Positions 1-12,595 of a stretch of DNA of 64,000 bases are shown in pieces. Source of the DNA: Herbaspirillum rubrisubalbicans (GTDB lineage: Bacteria > Pseudomonadota > Gammaproteobacteria > Burkholderiales > Burkholderiaceae_D); contig NZ_CP024996.1 of the NCBI RefSeq assembly GCF_003719195.1, positions 5,084,001 to 5,148,000 of the forward strand. Reading direction: 5' to 3'. The notes under the pieces were generated by a model, which made no database searches, was not told the DNA's origin, and worked only from the letters and a program-made list of their open reading frames with translations. The position numbers and the translations under genes were made by a program. The first letter of the stretch is position 1; every line of letters begins with the position of its first letter.

Positions 1-3553
<3,553 letters not shown>

Positions 3554-3618
3554 CTGGCGTTTTTCTCTGGTTACGGCAACAATGCGGGCCTGGGATGTCG
3601 CAACCGGCAAGCTGCGAC

Positions 3619-3647
3619 AAAAAAACCGGTCAGGCAAAGACCGGTTT
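3619..3647 (-). terminator. Terminator-like hairpin in the metH leader
   Basis: Read on the minus strand, a perfect 9-bp stem (AAACCGGTC/GACCGGTTT, 3639-3647 with 3623-3631) with a 7-nt loop runs straight into a U tract (3619-3625). It lies between the likely metH promoter and the metH start codon, so it could attenuate metH or end a very short RNA. It could instead stop antisense transcription arriving from fmt. Confidence 0.6.
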
Positions 3648-3668
3648 GGCAGGCAAAAAGTGACACAA

Positions 3669-3674
3669 ATTATA
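3669..3674 (-). promoter_or_regulatory. Probable metH promoter -10 element
   Basis: A perfect TATAAT on the minus strand, about 115 nt upstream of the metH start. No good -35 hexamer stands at the expected distance. The predicted start of transcription (near 3662) would be only about 15 nt before the terminator-like hairpin. Confidence 0.5.
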
Positions 3675-3755
3675 CGCGAAAGCCCCCACCACCCCGCGGC
3701 GGACGGCCTTGCCAAGCGGCTCTCGTTGCAATCCGTTAACTATTTATTCATATCG

Positions 3756-4340
3756 ATGCCAGACCACGCTCCCATCCTGATCCTGACCGCCCTGGAAAGT
3801 GAACTCAATGCCGCCGCTGCTCCGGCGGGCGTACAGGTGCGCTATTGCGGCGTCGGCAAGGTCAATGCCGCGCTGCACACTACCCAGGCCATCCTGACCC
3901 ACAGCCCGCGCGCGATCATCAATTTCGGCACGGCCGGCAAGATCGATCCCCAGCATGATGGCTTGCTGGAAGTGGCCGCCGTGCTCCAGCGCGACATGGA
4001 CGCCACGCCCCTGGCGCCGCGTGGCGTGACGCCGCTGATGGACCAGGTACAACAGCCGGTGCGGCTGGAATCGGGCTATCCGGGCGTGCTGTGCGGCACC
4101 GGCGACAGCTTCGTGACGGCGGCCGATGACTGGCTGCTGGAGCAAAAGGTCGATCTGGTGGATATGGAATTGTTTGCCATCGCCCGCGTGTGCCGTCACT
4201 TCGGCGTGCCGTGGCGCGCCTTCAAGTTCATCACCGACGGCGCCAATGACGATGCCGCGGATGACTGGCAGGCACGCGTGCACCTGGGCGAGGAATTGTT
4301 CTGGCGCCATCTGCCGCATGTGCTCAAGCAGATCGGCTGA
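3756..4340 (+). CDS. MTA/SAH nucleosidase-like phosphorylase-superfamily protein
   Basis: A 194-residue protein of the purine-nucleoside phosphorylase/MTAN superfamily. Glu in TALESEL near residue 14-16, the NFGTAGK segment, Glu in VDMELFAIA and Asp in FITDGAND match the positions of the Glu, Glu and Asp catalytic residues of MTA/SAH nucleosidase. It is shorter than E. coli Pfs (about 232 residues). The start chosen is ATG at 3756 (MPDHAPIL). It is divergent from metH, so a role in hydrolysing S-adenosylhomocysteine or methylthioadenosine is plausible. Other nucleosidase specificities (for example futalosine hydrolase) cannot be excluded by eye. Confidence 0.75.
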   Translation: MPDHAPILILTALESELNAAAAPAGVQVRYCGVGKVNAALHTTQAILTHSPRAIINFGTAGKIDPQHDGLLEVAAVLQRDMDATPLAPRGVTPLMDQVQQPVRLESGYPGVLCGTGDSFVTAADDWLLEQKVDLVDMELFAIARVCRHFGVPWRAFKFITDGANDDAADDWQARVHLGEELFWRHLPHVLKQIG

Positions 4341-4359
4341 GGCCGGCCAGCGCAACGGT

Positions 4360-5313
4360 TCAGTCCAGACGCCCACCTTCCATCGGGAATCCCGTCAGGA
4401 ACTGCGCCGCCGGCAGGCGCTTGCCGCCGGGCTTCTGCAATTCGGTCAGCAGCAGCGCGCCCTCGCCACAGGCCACCACGATGCCGGCCTGGGCATCGGC
4501 TGAGAGCACCTGGCCGGGCTCGCCCTGCTGGGCGACCTTGACCGGACGCGCCTGCCACAGCTTGACCACGGTGTCGCCGAAGCGGCCAGTGGCACCGGGG
4601 AAGGGATTGAAGGCGCGGATGCGGCGCGCCAGTTGTTCGGCGCTCTGGCTGAAGTCCAGCGCCGCTTCTTCCTTGGCGATCTTGGCGGCGTAGTTGGCGC
4701 CCTGTTCCGGCTGCGGTGTGGCTGGCAGCTCGCCGCGCTCCAACTTGTCCAGCGCCTCCACGATCATCTTGCCGCCCAGCGCGGCCAGCTTGTCATGCAG
4801 GCTGCCGGTGGTGTCGTCCTCCTGGATGGGCAGGCTTTCGATCAACATCATGGGGCCGGTGTCGAGGCCCTCTTCCATCTGCATGATGGTGATGCCGGTC
4901 TCGGCATCGCCCGCTTCGATGGCGCGATGGATGGGCGCAGCGCCGCGCCAGCGCGGCAAGAGCGAGCCGTGGATGTTGATGCAGCCGTAGCGCGGAATGT
5001 CCAGCACACTGCGCGGCAGGATCAAGCCATAGGCGGCCACCACCATCACGTCATGCGGGGTCGATTGCAACAGCGCGTGGGCTTCTTGCGCCACGTCCGG
5101 GTATTTGCCGTTCAGGCGCAGGGATACCGGTTGCGCCACCGGGGTGCCGTACTTGAGGGCGCATTGCTTCACGGGCGAGGCCTGTAGCTGCATCCCGCGT
5201 CCGGCGGGGCGATCCGGCTGGGTCAGCACCAGGGTGATCTGGTGGCCGGCAGCGTACAGTGCTTCGAGCGCCACGGCGGCGAATTCCGGCGTGCCGGCAA
5301 AAATGATCTTCAT
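4360..5313 (-). CDS. fmt: Methionyl-tRNA formyltransferase
   Basis: Formylates the methionine on initiator tRNA using 10-formyltetrahydrofolate. The 317 residues begin [16 protein letters not shown]. The catalytic region reads [14 protein letters not shown] (about 108-121), with the catalytic Asp in LDTGPM and the C-terminal OB-like domain after about residue 205. Length and motifs are typical. The usual partner def (peptide deformylase) is not adjacent; a short-chain dehydrogenase lies 33 bp upstream instead. The gene converges tail-to-tail on the nucleosidase gene with a 19-bp gap. Confidence 0.97.
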   Translation of the reverse strand: MKIIFAGTPEFAAVALEALYAAGHQITLVLTQPDRPAGRGMQLQASPVKQCALKYGTPVAQPVSLRLNGKYPDVAQEAHALLQSTPHDVMVVAAYGLILPRSVLDIPRYGCINIHGSLLPRWRGAAPIHRAIEAGDAETGITIMQMEEGLDTGPMMLIESLPIQEDDTTGSLHDKLAALGGKMIVEALDKLERGELPATPQPEQGANYAAKIAKEEAALDFSQSAEQLARRIRAFNPFPGATGRFGDTVVKLWQARPVKVAQQGEPGQVLSADAQAGIVVACGEGALLLTELQKPGGKRLPAAQFLTGFPMEGGRLD

Positions 5314-5346
5314 GAAAAACTCCAGATGCGGCGCGAGCCGCCACGG

Positions 5347-6153
5347 TTAGAGATTGCGTTTCTTGTGCGGGGCGCGGGCGAAGGCCATATCGTACAGCCA
5401 GTTCGGCAGCAGCCTGAGCAGCTTGGCCACCACGCCCATCTGCCAGGGAATGACGCGATAGCTGACGCCCTCGGCGATGCTCTGTACCGCACGCTGGGCA
5501 AAGCGTTCGACCGGCATCAGGAACGGCATCCGATAGCTGTTCACGCGGGTCATGGGGGTGTCGATGTAGCCGGGGGCGATGGTCACCACCTTGATGCCGG
5601 AAGCGTTCAACTCCACCCGCAGCGATTCGCAATAGCTGATGACGGCGGCCTTGGAGGCACTGTAGGCGCCGGCGCCCGGCAGTCCGCGGATGCCGGCTAC
5701 GCTGCCGATACCGACCAGCCGGCAGCGACGGCGCTGGGCCTCCGGTTGCGCCTTCATGCGCGCCACGAAGGGCGTGAAGGTGGCGAAGGTGGCCGTGACA
5801 TTGACCGCCAGGATGCGTTCGAAGGCGGCCAGGTCTTCCTGGTATTCGGTCAGCGTGCCCTGCGAGATGCCAGCGTTGGCGATGACCACATCGGCCATAC
5901 CGAACTCGGCCATGAAGGCCTCGGCGGCGGCCGCCAGGGCGGCATGATCAGTGACGTCCAGCACATAGATGCGATGGCGCTCAGGATGCGGCAGGCTGGC
6001 GCGCAAGGCTTCCAGTTCGGCGGCGCGGCGCGCCACCAGGCCCAGCACGGCGCCGCGCCGGGCGTAGGCCGAGGCCAGGGCCATGCCGATGCCACTGGAG
6101 GCACCGGTCAGGAAGACGCGTTCCTGGGCTGCAACGACGGGGAGGGTGGACAT
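5347..6153 (-). CDS. Short-chain dehydrogenase/reductase
   Basis: A 268-residue classical SDR with a Rossmann fold at the N-terminus. GASSGIG (about 17-23) binds NAD(P), NAG lies near 97, and the active site is Ser in GIGSVAG plus YSASK near 160-164. The C-terminal tail (LLPNWLYDMAFARAP) is hydrophobic and basic, as in SDRs annotated as membrane-associated oxidoreductases. The start has AGGAG six bases upstream. It probably forms a transcription unit with fmt. The substrate cannot be predicted from sequence. Confidence 0.9.
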   Translation of the reverse strand: MSTLPVVAAQERVFLTGASSGIGMALASAYARRGAVLGLVARRAAELEALRASLPHPERHRIYVLDVTDHAALAAAAEAFMAEFGMADVVIANAGISQGTLTEYQEDLAAFERILAVNVTATFATFTPFVARMKAQPEAQRRRCRLVGIGSVAGIRGLPGAGAYSASKAAVISYCESLRVELNASGIKVVTIAPGYIDTPMTRVNSYRMPFLMPVERFAQRAVQSIAEGVSYRVIPWQMGVVAKLLRLLPNWLYDMAFARAPHKKRNL

Positions 6154-6201
6154 GCCTGCTCCTGAGAGGATATGAACAATTAGAACATCCGGGCGCCAAC
6201 G

Positions 6202-6235
6202 AAAACGGCCCGCGGCCTTGCGGACGCGGGCCGTT
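6202..6235 (-). terminator. Rho-independent terminator after dsbA
   Basis: On the minus strand an 11-bp perfect GC-rich stem (AACGGCCCGCG/CGCGGGCCGTT, 10-nt loop) ends in TTTT, 16 nt after the dsbA stop codon. It separates dsbA from the SDR-fmt unit. Confidence 0.85.
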
Positions 6236-6250
6236 CAAGACAGGTGAAGC

Positions 6251-6958
6251 TTATTTCTTTTTAGCGGCAGTGCTGCCAGCGGCCTTCTCGGCGGCGACCT
6301 TGGCAACGAGGTGATCCATCACCTGCAAGGCGGCGGCTTGCTGCATCGATTCCGGCTGGTTGGCCAGGGCCACGCCGACCACGGCCGGCGAAGTCACGTA
6401 GCGGCCATCGATGGCGATCATCGGCACGCCATCGACCTTGTAGGCTTCCTGCAGCTGGGCGGCGCGGCGGGCCTTGGTCTGGATGCCGAAGGAGTTGTAC
6501 AGGTCGAGGAATTTCTGCTTGTCCAGGCCGATCTTTTCGATATAGGCCAGGATGGTCTTGTCGGTGTTGATGCGTTCACCATCAACGTGGATGGCGCGGA
6601 AGATCTTGGGGGTCAGCTCTTCGGCTTTGCCCATGGCTTCCAGGGTGTAGTAGAGCTTCTGCTGCGGCACGAAGGTATCGCGGAAGGCCACCGGCACCTT
6701 CTTGAAGTTGATCTTGTCGCCCTGCTTCTTGACCCAGGCCGTCAGCGACGGATCCCAGGCCGCGCAGTGCGGGCAGTCGAACCAGAAGAACTCGGTGACT
6801 TCGACCTTGTTGCCGGAGTCGGTGGGCTGAGCCTGCTCCAGCACACGGTAGTCGCTGCCCACTTGCGGATTGGCCGGCGAGGCCGAGGCGCCGACACTGG
6901 CAGTCATGGCCAGCAGGCCGAAACTGACCGCAGCCAGCAACTTTTGATGAAAACGCAT
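6251..6958 (-). CDS. dsbA: Periplasmic thiol:disulfide oxidoreductase DsbA
   Basis: Introduces disulfide bonds into exported proteins in the periplasm. The 235 residues start at MRFHQKLLAAVSFGL, a signal peptide with probable cleavage after ASA near residue 27. The thioredoxin fold carries the active site CPHC at 62-65 (WFDCPHCAAW) and a cis-Pro loop in VDGVPMIAI. The C-terminus is Ala/Lys-rich. The ATG at 6958 has GAGAGGG upstream. The upstream SPOR gene ends 108 bp away, so the two may be co-transcribed. Confidence 0.95.
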   Translation of the reverse strand: MRFHQKLLAAVSFGLLAMTASVGASASPANPQVGSDYRVLEQAQPTDSGNKVEVTEFFWFDCPHCAAWDPSLTAWVKKQGDKINFKKVPVAFRDTFVPQQKLYYTLEAMGKAEELTPKIFRAIHVDGERINTDKTILAYIEKIGLDKQKFLDLYNSFGIQTKARRAAQLQEAYKVDGVPMIAIDGRYVTSPAVVGVALANQPESMQQAAALQVMDHLVAKVAAEKAAGSTAAKKK

Positions 6959-7066
6959 GGTATTACCCTCTCTGATGGATAGTCGGTGGGAGCGGCCACT
7001 GGCCGTTCCGCGCCCGTCGTGCCGGTCGGTTATCCCCTGCCGCCGGCATCTACGGTGCAATCTGGT

Positions 7067-7732
7067 TTATTTGGGAATGCGCACGATGGCAGCATCGACC
7101 CCGTTATCGGACAACTTGCTGCGCGTGCGGTTCATCGCCTCGGCATGTTCGAAGGGACCGATGCGCACCCGGTACAGCACGCCACTGTCGGCGCTGCGTT
7201 CGGTGACCTTGGCCTCGAAGCCCAGCAGGGCCAGCTTGGCGCGGGCGCTTTCGGCATCGGCCTGGTCGCGGAAGGCGCCGGTCTGCAGGAAGTAGGTCCA
7301 CTTGTCGTCGTTGGTGTCGTTCTTGGCGGCCGAGGCCGATGGCATGGCGGCCGCAGGCTTGCTAGCGGTCTCGGTGGGCTTGCTCGGCGCGGTGGCCGCG
7401 GGTGTGCTGGCTTGCGGGGCCGGCGCCACCGGTGGCACCGGCTGGGCAGTGGCGGTGTTGGGCGGGACCGGCGTCTGCGACTGCTGCTGGTCGCGCGCGG
7501 CCTCACGGGCGATATCGCGGTTACCGTAGAGCGGACGATTGGGGTCGGCCGCCTGGGCCGGAGTCGGGTCGGTGCGCTCGGGGCGCGCGACCTTGTTGAC
7601 GAAGGGGATGGGCGACTTGGTAATCATCAGCGCCACACCCACGGCAATCCCCAGGCCGACGATCAAACCCAGGATCAGGCCGAGCAGCGTACCGCCGGCC
7701 TGCTTGTGATATTTCGCGTTCAACGGTTTCAC
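7067..7732 (-). CDS. SPOR-domain cell-division-type membrane protein (FtsN-like)
   Basis: A 221-residue bitopic protein. It has a short basic cytoplasmic N-terminus (MKPLNAKYHKQ), one glycine-rich membrane helix (about 13-37), a long Pro/Ala/Thr-rich periplasmic linker (about 60-140) and a C-terminal SPOR domain (about 145-218: WTYFLQTGAF, YRVRIGPF). SPOR domains bind denuded septal peptidoglycan, so a division role like that of FtsN is likely. The start codon is GTG. It lies 31 bp downstream of argS; argS-SPOR-dsbA looks like a conserved betaproteobacterial order. Confidence 0.88.
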   Translation of the reverse strand: MKPLNAKYHKQAGGTLLGLILGLIVGLGIAVGVALMITKSPIPFVNKVARPERTDPTPAQAADPNRPLYGNRDIAREAARDQQQSQTPVPPNTATAQPVPPVAPAPQASTPAATAPSKPTETASKPAAAMPSASAAKNDTNDDKWTYFLQTGAFRDQADAESARAKLALLGFEAKVTERSADSGVLYRVRIGPFEHAEAMNRTRSKLSDNGVDAAIVRIPK

Positions 7733-7763
7733 GTTTCTCTTTAGCTGCTTGTTTTAGCTTGTT

Positions 7764-9497
7764 TTACATTCTGGCCGGAGCCGATACGCCCAACAGTGCA
7801 AGGCCATTGCGCAGCACCTGGCGGGTGGCGGACAACAGCGCCAGACGTGCGGACCTGGTTGGGACATCGTCGACCAGCACGCGTTCCGCATTGTAGTAGC
7901 TATGCAGTTCGCCTGCCAGATCGCGCAGGTAGAAGGCGACCTGGTGCGGTCCCAGCTCCTGCAGGGCGTGCGCCAGCATGTCCGGGTACTCGGCCAGCTT
8001 GGCCAAGAGCGAGGCTTCGCGCGGGGCGGTCAGGAGCGACAGGTCGGCGCTGGTCTTGAGCGCCTCTTCATCCACCCCCGACTTGCCTAGCACGGTGCAG
8101 ATGCGGGCGTGCGCATACTGGACGTAGTAGACCGGGTTTTCATCGGACTGCGCCAGCGCCAGGTCGACGTCGAAGACGAACTCGGTATCGGCCTTGCGCG
8201 AGATGAGGAAGAAGCGCACCGCATCGCGGCCGCGCGTCAAGTCGCGTTCCTGGCCTTCGACCGGTTCGCCGGCCGACCATTCGATCAGGTCGCGCAGGGT
8301 GACGTAGGAACCAGCGCGCTTGGAGATCTTGACCTCTTCGCCATTGCGCATGACGGTGACCATCTTGTGCAGCACGTAGTCGGGATAACCCTGCGGGATG
8401 CCCACGCCCACGGCCTGCAGGCCGGCGCGCACGCGGGCGATGGTGCCGTGGTGGTCGCTGCCCTGGATATTGATGACCTTGCCGTAGCCACGTTGCCACT
8501 TGTTGATGTGATAGGCGACGTCGGGCACGAAGTAGGTATAGGTGCCATCGGTCTTCTTCATGACGCGATCCTTGTCGTCGCCATAGTCGGTGGTGCGCAG
8601 CCAGAGCGCGCCATCCTGCTCGTAGGTCTTGCCGGCGGCGACCAAGGCGTCGACGGCGGCGGCCACCTTGCCGTCGGCGTAGAGCGAGGACTCCAGATAG
8701 TAATTGTCGAACTTCACGCCGAAGGCCTGCAGGTCGAGGTCTTGCTCGTGGCGCAGATAGGCCACGGCGAAGCGGCGGATCGATTCCATGTCTTCGACGT
8801 TGCCGCTGCCGGTCACCGGTTCGCCATCGCTGGCCGAAACGGTCTTCTGGTCCAGGAAGTCGCGTGCGATATCGGCGATGTAGTCGCCGTTGTAGGCCGA
8901 CTCGGGCCACTCGGCGTCCCCCGGCTTGAAGCCGCGCGCACGCGCCTGCACCGAGGTGGCCAGCGTAGCGATCTGCACGCCGGCATCGTTGTAGTAGAAC
9001 TCGCGCAGCACCTCAAAGCCCTGCACTTCCAACAGTGACGACAGCGCATCGCCCAGCGCCCCCTGGCGACCATGGCCCACGTGCAGCGGACCGGTGGGGT
9101 TGGCGGAGACGAACTCGACCAACACCTTCTGCCCGGCACCGGCAGTGCCACGGCCGAAAGCCTCGCCCTGTTCGTGGATCACCTTGACCACCGCCTGCTT
9201 GGCCGCGGCGGCCACGCGCAGGTTGATGAAGCCGGGGCCGGCGATCTCGACCGACTCCACCAAGCCTTCACGGGCCGGGTCGGCCATGACGGCGGTCACG
9301 ATGGCTTGCGCCAGTTCGCGCGGATTCTTCTTGAGCGGCTTGGCCAGTTGCATGGCGATGTTGCAGGCGATGTCGCCATGCGAGGCGTCGCGCGGACGCT
9401 CCAGGGTGATGGTCGGCGTCAGGTCGCTGCCGGCCAGCAGCGGCTGCAAGGCGGTCGAGAACAGGTCGGAGATGCGTTGTTTCTGTTGTGCGAGCAT
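7764..9497 (-). CDS. argS: Arginyl-tRNA synthetase
   Basis: Charges tRNA-Arg; class I synthetase, cytoplasmic. Starting at [13 protein letters not shown] gives 577 residues, the usual family length. The open frame reaches 25 codons further upstream, but that extension is not family-like. Visible features are the N-terminal Add1 domain, the HIGH-type motif HVGHGRQ (about 131-137), the KMSKS-type motif KISKRAG and the C-terminal anticodon-binding helices (DALT-like, ending VSAPARM). A TATAAT element lies about 95 bp upstream of the start. Confidence 0.97.
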   Translation of the reverse strand: MLAQQKQRISDLFSTALQPLLAGSDLTPTITLERPRDASHGDIACNIAMQLAKPLKKNPRELAQAIVTAVMADPAREGLVESVEIAGPGFINLRVAAAAKQAVVKVIHEQGEAFGRGTAGAGQKVLVEFVSANPTGPLHVGHGRQGALGDALSSLLEVQGFEVLREFYYNDAGVQIATLATSVQARARGFKPGDAEWPESAYNGDYIADIARDFLDQKTVSASDGEPVTGSGNVEDMESIRRFAVAYLRHEQDLDLQAFGVKFDNYYLESSLYADGKVAAAVDALVAAGKTYEQDGALWLRTTDYGDDKDRVMKKTDGTYTYFVPDVAYHINKWQRGYGKVINIQGSDHHGTIARVRAGLQAVGVGIPQGYPDYVLHKMVTVMRNGEEVKISKRAGSYVTLRDLIEWSAGEPVEGQERDLTRGRDAVRFFLISRKADTEFVFDVDLALAQSDENPVYYVQYAHARICTVLGKSGVDEEALKTSADLSLLTAPREASLLAKLAEYPDMLAHALQELGPHQVAFYLRDLAGELHSYYNAERVLVDDVPTRSARLALLSATRQVLRNGLALLGVSAPARM

Positions 9498-9589
9498 GGG
9501 AATGAGGGGTAAAGCGGAAGCGGCCGGGGCGCTGATCTGACGTGCTGCGCCGCGCGGAGGGATCGCTTGCAATTGGTTGAGCAGCCGAG

Positions 9590-9595
9590 ATTATA
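9590..9595 (-). promoter_or_regulatory. Probable argS promoter -10 element
   Basis: A perfect TATAAT on the minus strand upstream of argS. The -35 region is poor. The argS-priA spacer (9498-9749) shows no gene. Confidence 0.45.
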
Positions 9596-9749
9596 CCGGC
9601 TAGGCGCACCGTGTTGGCTGCCCGAACAAGCGGCTTGCGCAATGGCAAGCTGGGCATTAAGCCAAAGCACACATAAAGAGCGCTCAAAGATGCCGGAATC
9701 ACAACAAAAAGCAGGCCAGCCGCCTCATCAGCTCAGACTTCAGAACTCA

Positions 9750-9783
9750 GATATCTGAACTCAGAGCTCTGAGTTCAGATATC
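9750..9783. repeat. 34-bp perfect palindrome at the 3' end of priA
   Basis: Two perfect 17-base arms, GATATCTGAACTCAGAG and its exact complement, meet with no loop at 9766/9767. The palindrome includes the last priA codons and its TGA stop. Upstream (9731-9750) the units CTCAGA/TTCAGA recur and form a second, imperfect palindrome centred on CAGATATCTG. No U run follows on either strand, so a canonical terminator is not evident. Confidence 0.9.
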
Positions 9784-11916
9784 GACCGGATCGACTTCCA
9801 GCGACCAGCGCACGCGCGTCTTCACCTGGCGCAACAGGGCTAGCCATTGCTTGAGGAAGCCCTGCAAGGCCGGGCGCGAGGGGCATTCGAGCAGCAATTG
9901 CGCACGTTCCACGTTGGCCACCCGTACCAGGGTCATGGGGATGGGTTCGTTGATGGTGATGGCGGGCGCCTCCAGCAAGTGGGCGGCCTCCTTCAGGAAG
10001 TCCATGGCCGTCTCCAGCTCGCGCGCCTCGGCGCGCAGCAGCGCCTGGTACATGAAGGGAGGGAAATATGCCTGGCGCCGCTCTTGCAGCAAGTCGCCGG
10101 CAAAGCCATCGTAGTCATGACGCATCACCGCCTGGTACAGCGGGTGATGCGGATAACGGGTCTGGATGAGCACCTCGCCCGAACTACCATCGGCCGACAG
10201 GCCGGCCCGGCCGGCCCGGCCGGCCACCTGCATCAGCTGCGCAAAGAGCCGTTCACTGGCGCGGTAGTCGTGCGAGAACAGCGCGGTATCGGGATTGAGC
10301 ACACCGACCAGCGTCAGTTTTTTGAAGTCATGCCCCTTGGCCACCATCTGGGTGCCGATCAGGATATCGACTTCGCCCCGGTGCACGCTGTCAAAGGCGC
10401 TCTGGGCCGAGCCTTTGAGGCGGGTGGAGTCGGCATCGATGCGCAAGACGCGGGCTTCAGGGAAGATCGCTTGCAAGCCCTCTTCCACCCGCTGGGTGCC
10501 GCGCCCCAGCGGCTGCAGGTCGACGTTGCCGCAGGTCGGGCAAGCGCGGGGAATCTGCAGTTCCAAGCTGCAATGGTGGCAACGCAGGCGGCGCTCGGGG
10601 CGATGCACCACCATGAAGGCGTCGCAACGCATACAGTTGCTGATCCAGCCGCAGGCGTCGCAGGCCAGCACCGGCGCGTAACCGCGGCGATTGAGGAACA
10701 GCAGCGACTGCTCGCCCTGCTCCAGGCGCTTGCGCACGGCGGCAACCAGGGTCGAGGTGAGGCCATCGACGGGCTTGTCGCGCTCCATGTCGATCACCTT
10801 GACGCTGGGCAGCACCGCCTGCTGGGCGGCGCGCTGGCGCAGTTCCAGGCGGCGGTAGCGGCCGGCCTGGGCGTGCTGCCAGGTTTCCAGCGAAGGCGTG
10901 GCCGAGCCCAGCACGACCGGAATGCCCAACTGGTGCGCGCGCCACACGGCCAGGTCGCGCGCCGAATAACGCAAGCCTTCCTGCTGCTTGTAGGACGGAT
11001 CGTGCTCTTCGTCGATGACGATGAGCTTCAGGGTCGGCAGCGAGGCCAGGATCGCCAGCCGCGTGCCCAGCACGATGTGCGCCTGGCCCAGGTGCGCGGC
11101 CAGCCAGTTGCGGGCGCGCTCGCCCTCGGCCAGGCCGCTGTGCAAGGCCACCACGTTGAGATGCGGGAAACGGGCGCGGATGTTGCCTTCCAGCTGGGGC
11201 GTGAGATTGATTTCCGGCACCAGTACCAGGATCTGCGCCGGCGCCGCCTGACCGGGCTGCGACTGGCCAGCCTCCTGTGCAGCACGCTGGAGAATGGCGG
11301 CAGCGGCTTGCAAGTAGACCTCGGTCTTGCCGCTGCCGGTCACACCGTACAGCAACAGGGGCGCGAACCCCTGGGCGCCGGCGATGGCCTGCACCGCCTC
11401 TTGCTGGGCGGCATTCAAGGGCGGCGCTGCGCCCAGTTGCAGCGGGTCAGGCGGGGGGATGCTCGCTGGCGCGTCGGCCTGGACCTCGCTGTGCACGTCG
11501 GTCTTGCGCCTGGCCTTGGATTTCTTGGGAGCCGTGAGGCGGCCCAGGGCCTTGAGGGCCTTGTCCAGCGCCACCGTGGTCAACGCACGCAGGTTCTTGG
11601 GCAAGCCCGGCAGCATCACCTCGCCCAGCGGGCGCTGGTAGTAGTCCGCCGCGAAGCCACACAGCGCCAGCCAATGTGCCGACAGCGGCGGCAACTGGTG
11701 GCGCACGGCAATCACATCCTTGATCTTGCCGGCCTCCAGTTCGGTCTGCGCCACATGCCCCACCACTACCCCCACCGCCTCGCGACGACCGAACGGCACC
11801 ACCACCAACTGGCCGATGGCCGGTATCGACTCATCCTCAGTGGCGGCCTGCCAGCGGTAATCGAAGACGGTATGCAGGGGCGTATCGAGCGCGACCTGGA
11901 GCAGACGTTGTTCCAC
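9775..11916 (-). CDS. priA: Primosomal protein N', replication-restart helicase
   Basis: A 3'-to-5' superfamily 2 helicase that reloads the replisome at stalled forks. The 713 residues carry an N-terminal 3'BD DNA-binding domain (about 1-105), Walker A GVTGSGKTE near 195, a DEEH box (VIDEEHDPS), and the cysteine pairs of the two zinc sites (CDACGWISNCMRC, CHHC, CPTCG) inserted in the helicase core. The Gly/Arg helicase motif VAGRAGRAG follows. An insert rich in Lys/Pro (about 128-160) separates the 3'BD and helicase domains. The start codon is GTG, directly abutting the upstream repeat region. Confidence 0.96.
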   Translation of the reverse strand: MEQRLLQVALDTPLHTVFDYRWQAATEDESIPAIGQLVVVPFGRREAVGVVVGHVAQTELEAGKIKDVIAVRHQLPPLSAHWLALCGFAADYYQRPLGEVMLPGLPKNLRALTTVALDKALKALGRLTAPKKSKARRKTDVHSEVQADAPASIPPPDPLQLGAAPPLNAAQQEAVQAIAGAQGFAPLLLYGVTGSGKTEVYLQAAAAILQRAAQEAGQSQPGQAAPAQILVLVPEINLTPQLEGNIRARFPHLNVVALHSGLAEGERARNWLAAHLGQAHIVLGTRLAILASLPTLKLIVIDEEHDPSYKQQEGLRYSARDLAVWRAHQLGIPVVLGSATPSLETWQHAQAGRYRRLELRQRAAQQAVLPSVKVIDMERDKPVDGLTSTLVAAVRKRLEQGEQSLLFLNRRGYAPVLACDACGWISNCMRCDAFMVVHRPERRLRCHHCSLELQIPRACPTCGNVDLQPLGRGTQRVEEGLQAIFPEARVLRIDADSTRLKGSAQSAFDSVHRGEVDILIGTQMVAKGHDFKKLTLVGVLNPDTALFSHDYRASERLFAQLMQVAGRAGRAGLSADGSSGEVLIQTRYPHHPLYQAVMRHDYDGFAGDLLQERRQAYFPPFMYQALLRAEARELETAMDFLKEAAHLLEAPAITINEPIPMTLVRVANVERAQLLLECPSRPALQGFLKQWLALLRQVKTRVRWSLEVDPVDI

Positions 11917-11976
11917 GAACTTAATGTAAATCCTCAGAAACCGGGCTAAGCCTCGGTTTAATCGCCATTTTTGAAC

Positions 11977-12581
11977 CTATCCACAAATACTGTGGATAAC
12001 TTTGGGGACAAGTGCCTCTTGACATGTCCCCGCGCAGACTGGATGCGGCTTGCGACGCCATGCCCAAATGCGGGGCAAAAAATTAACTCAATAAAATCAA
12101 TAACTTGCGTTGAACACATCAAGCGCGAAAAATATTTTTGCTAGGAAGCTTTGTGCATGTGCAAAATGCTTTTGGTGTGCATAAGTCCAAGTCCGGGGAA
12201 CATGGCAAGGGCGTTTGTCAAGTCCTCACCGACAAAAATTCGCCAGCTTTAGCTGGCAAACTGTTCACTCGCTATCCTACAAACTTAACGTAAACCTTCA
12301 AAAAAACCGGTAAACGGCGGTTTTGTAAACACTTTTGCGTCTTATGCACAGACGTTGTGGATAACTTTGTTGACAAGTGGCTCTTGACAAGTCCACAAGC
12401 CACGACCACGGCGGTTTCCAGACCAGACCGTCCTGATGTGGAGAAAAATAACTCCAATCAAATCAACGACTTGTCAAACACCCTCAAGCACAAACCTTCA
12501 TATTTCAATAAATTTTATGATCAGCAAAAAATCCTGGACAAATGTGCATAAGTCCATCTGGACTGGCAAGGATGTGCATAT
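11977..12581. other. Cluster of DnaA-box-like 9-mers (origin-like or DnaA-titrating locus)
   Basis: Six perfect matches to TTWTNCACA lie at 11991-11999 (-), 12158-12166 (-), 12176-12184 (-), 12342-12350 (+), 12356-12364 (-) and 12543-12551 (-). One-mismatch sites lie at 11977-11985 (+), 12437-12445 (-) and 12573-12581 (-). In both repeat copies a plus box and a minus box face each other across exactly 5 bp. AT-rich stretches at 12077-12108 and 12497-12535 could unwind. The gene orientation around it argues against a main origin (see findings). Confidence 0.6.
12233..12257 (-). terminator. Terminator-like hairpin between the two repeat copies
   Basis: On the minus strand a perfect 7-bp stem (GCCAGCT/AGCTGGC, 2-nt spacer) is followed by GAATTTTTG. 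It could stop leftward transcription from hemE before priA. Confidence 0.5.
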
Positions 12582-12595
12582 AGCCTTGCCAGTCC
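12560..12595. repeat. 11-bp inverted repeat just beyond the hemE stop
   Basis: GGACTGGCAAG at 12560-12570 pairs perfectly with CTTGCCAGTCC at 12585-12595 across 14 nt that contain a degenerate DnaA box. No U run follows, so it is either an RNA 3'-end hairpin for hemE or part of the origin-like region. Confidence 0.6.

Noticed and set aside
3554..3755. Cobalamin, SAM or SAH riboswitch upstream of metH
   Set aside because: The predicted leader is only about 110 nt and shows just one simple hairpin; no conserved riboswitch core was recognised.
9847..11949. 700-codon plus-strand open frame over priA
   Set aside because: Antisense to intact PriA, with His/Gln/Arg-rich composition and no domain.
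12272..12551. Small open frames on both strands in the priA-hemE spacer
   Set aside because: They lie in repeated AT-rich DNA, lack ribosome sites and are not shared by the other repeat copy.
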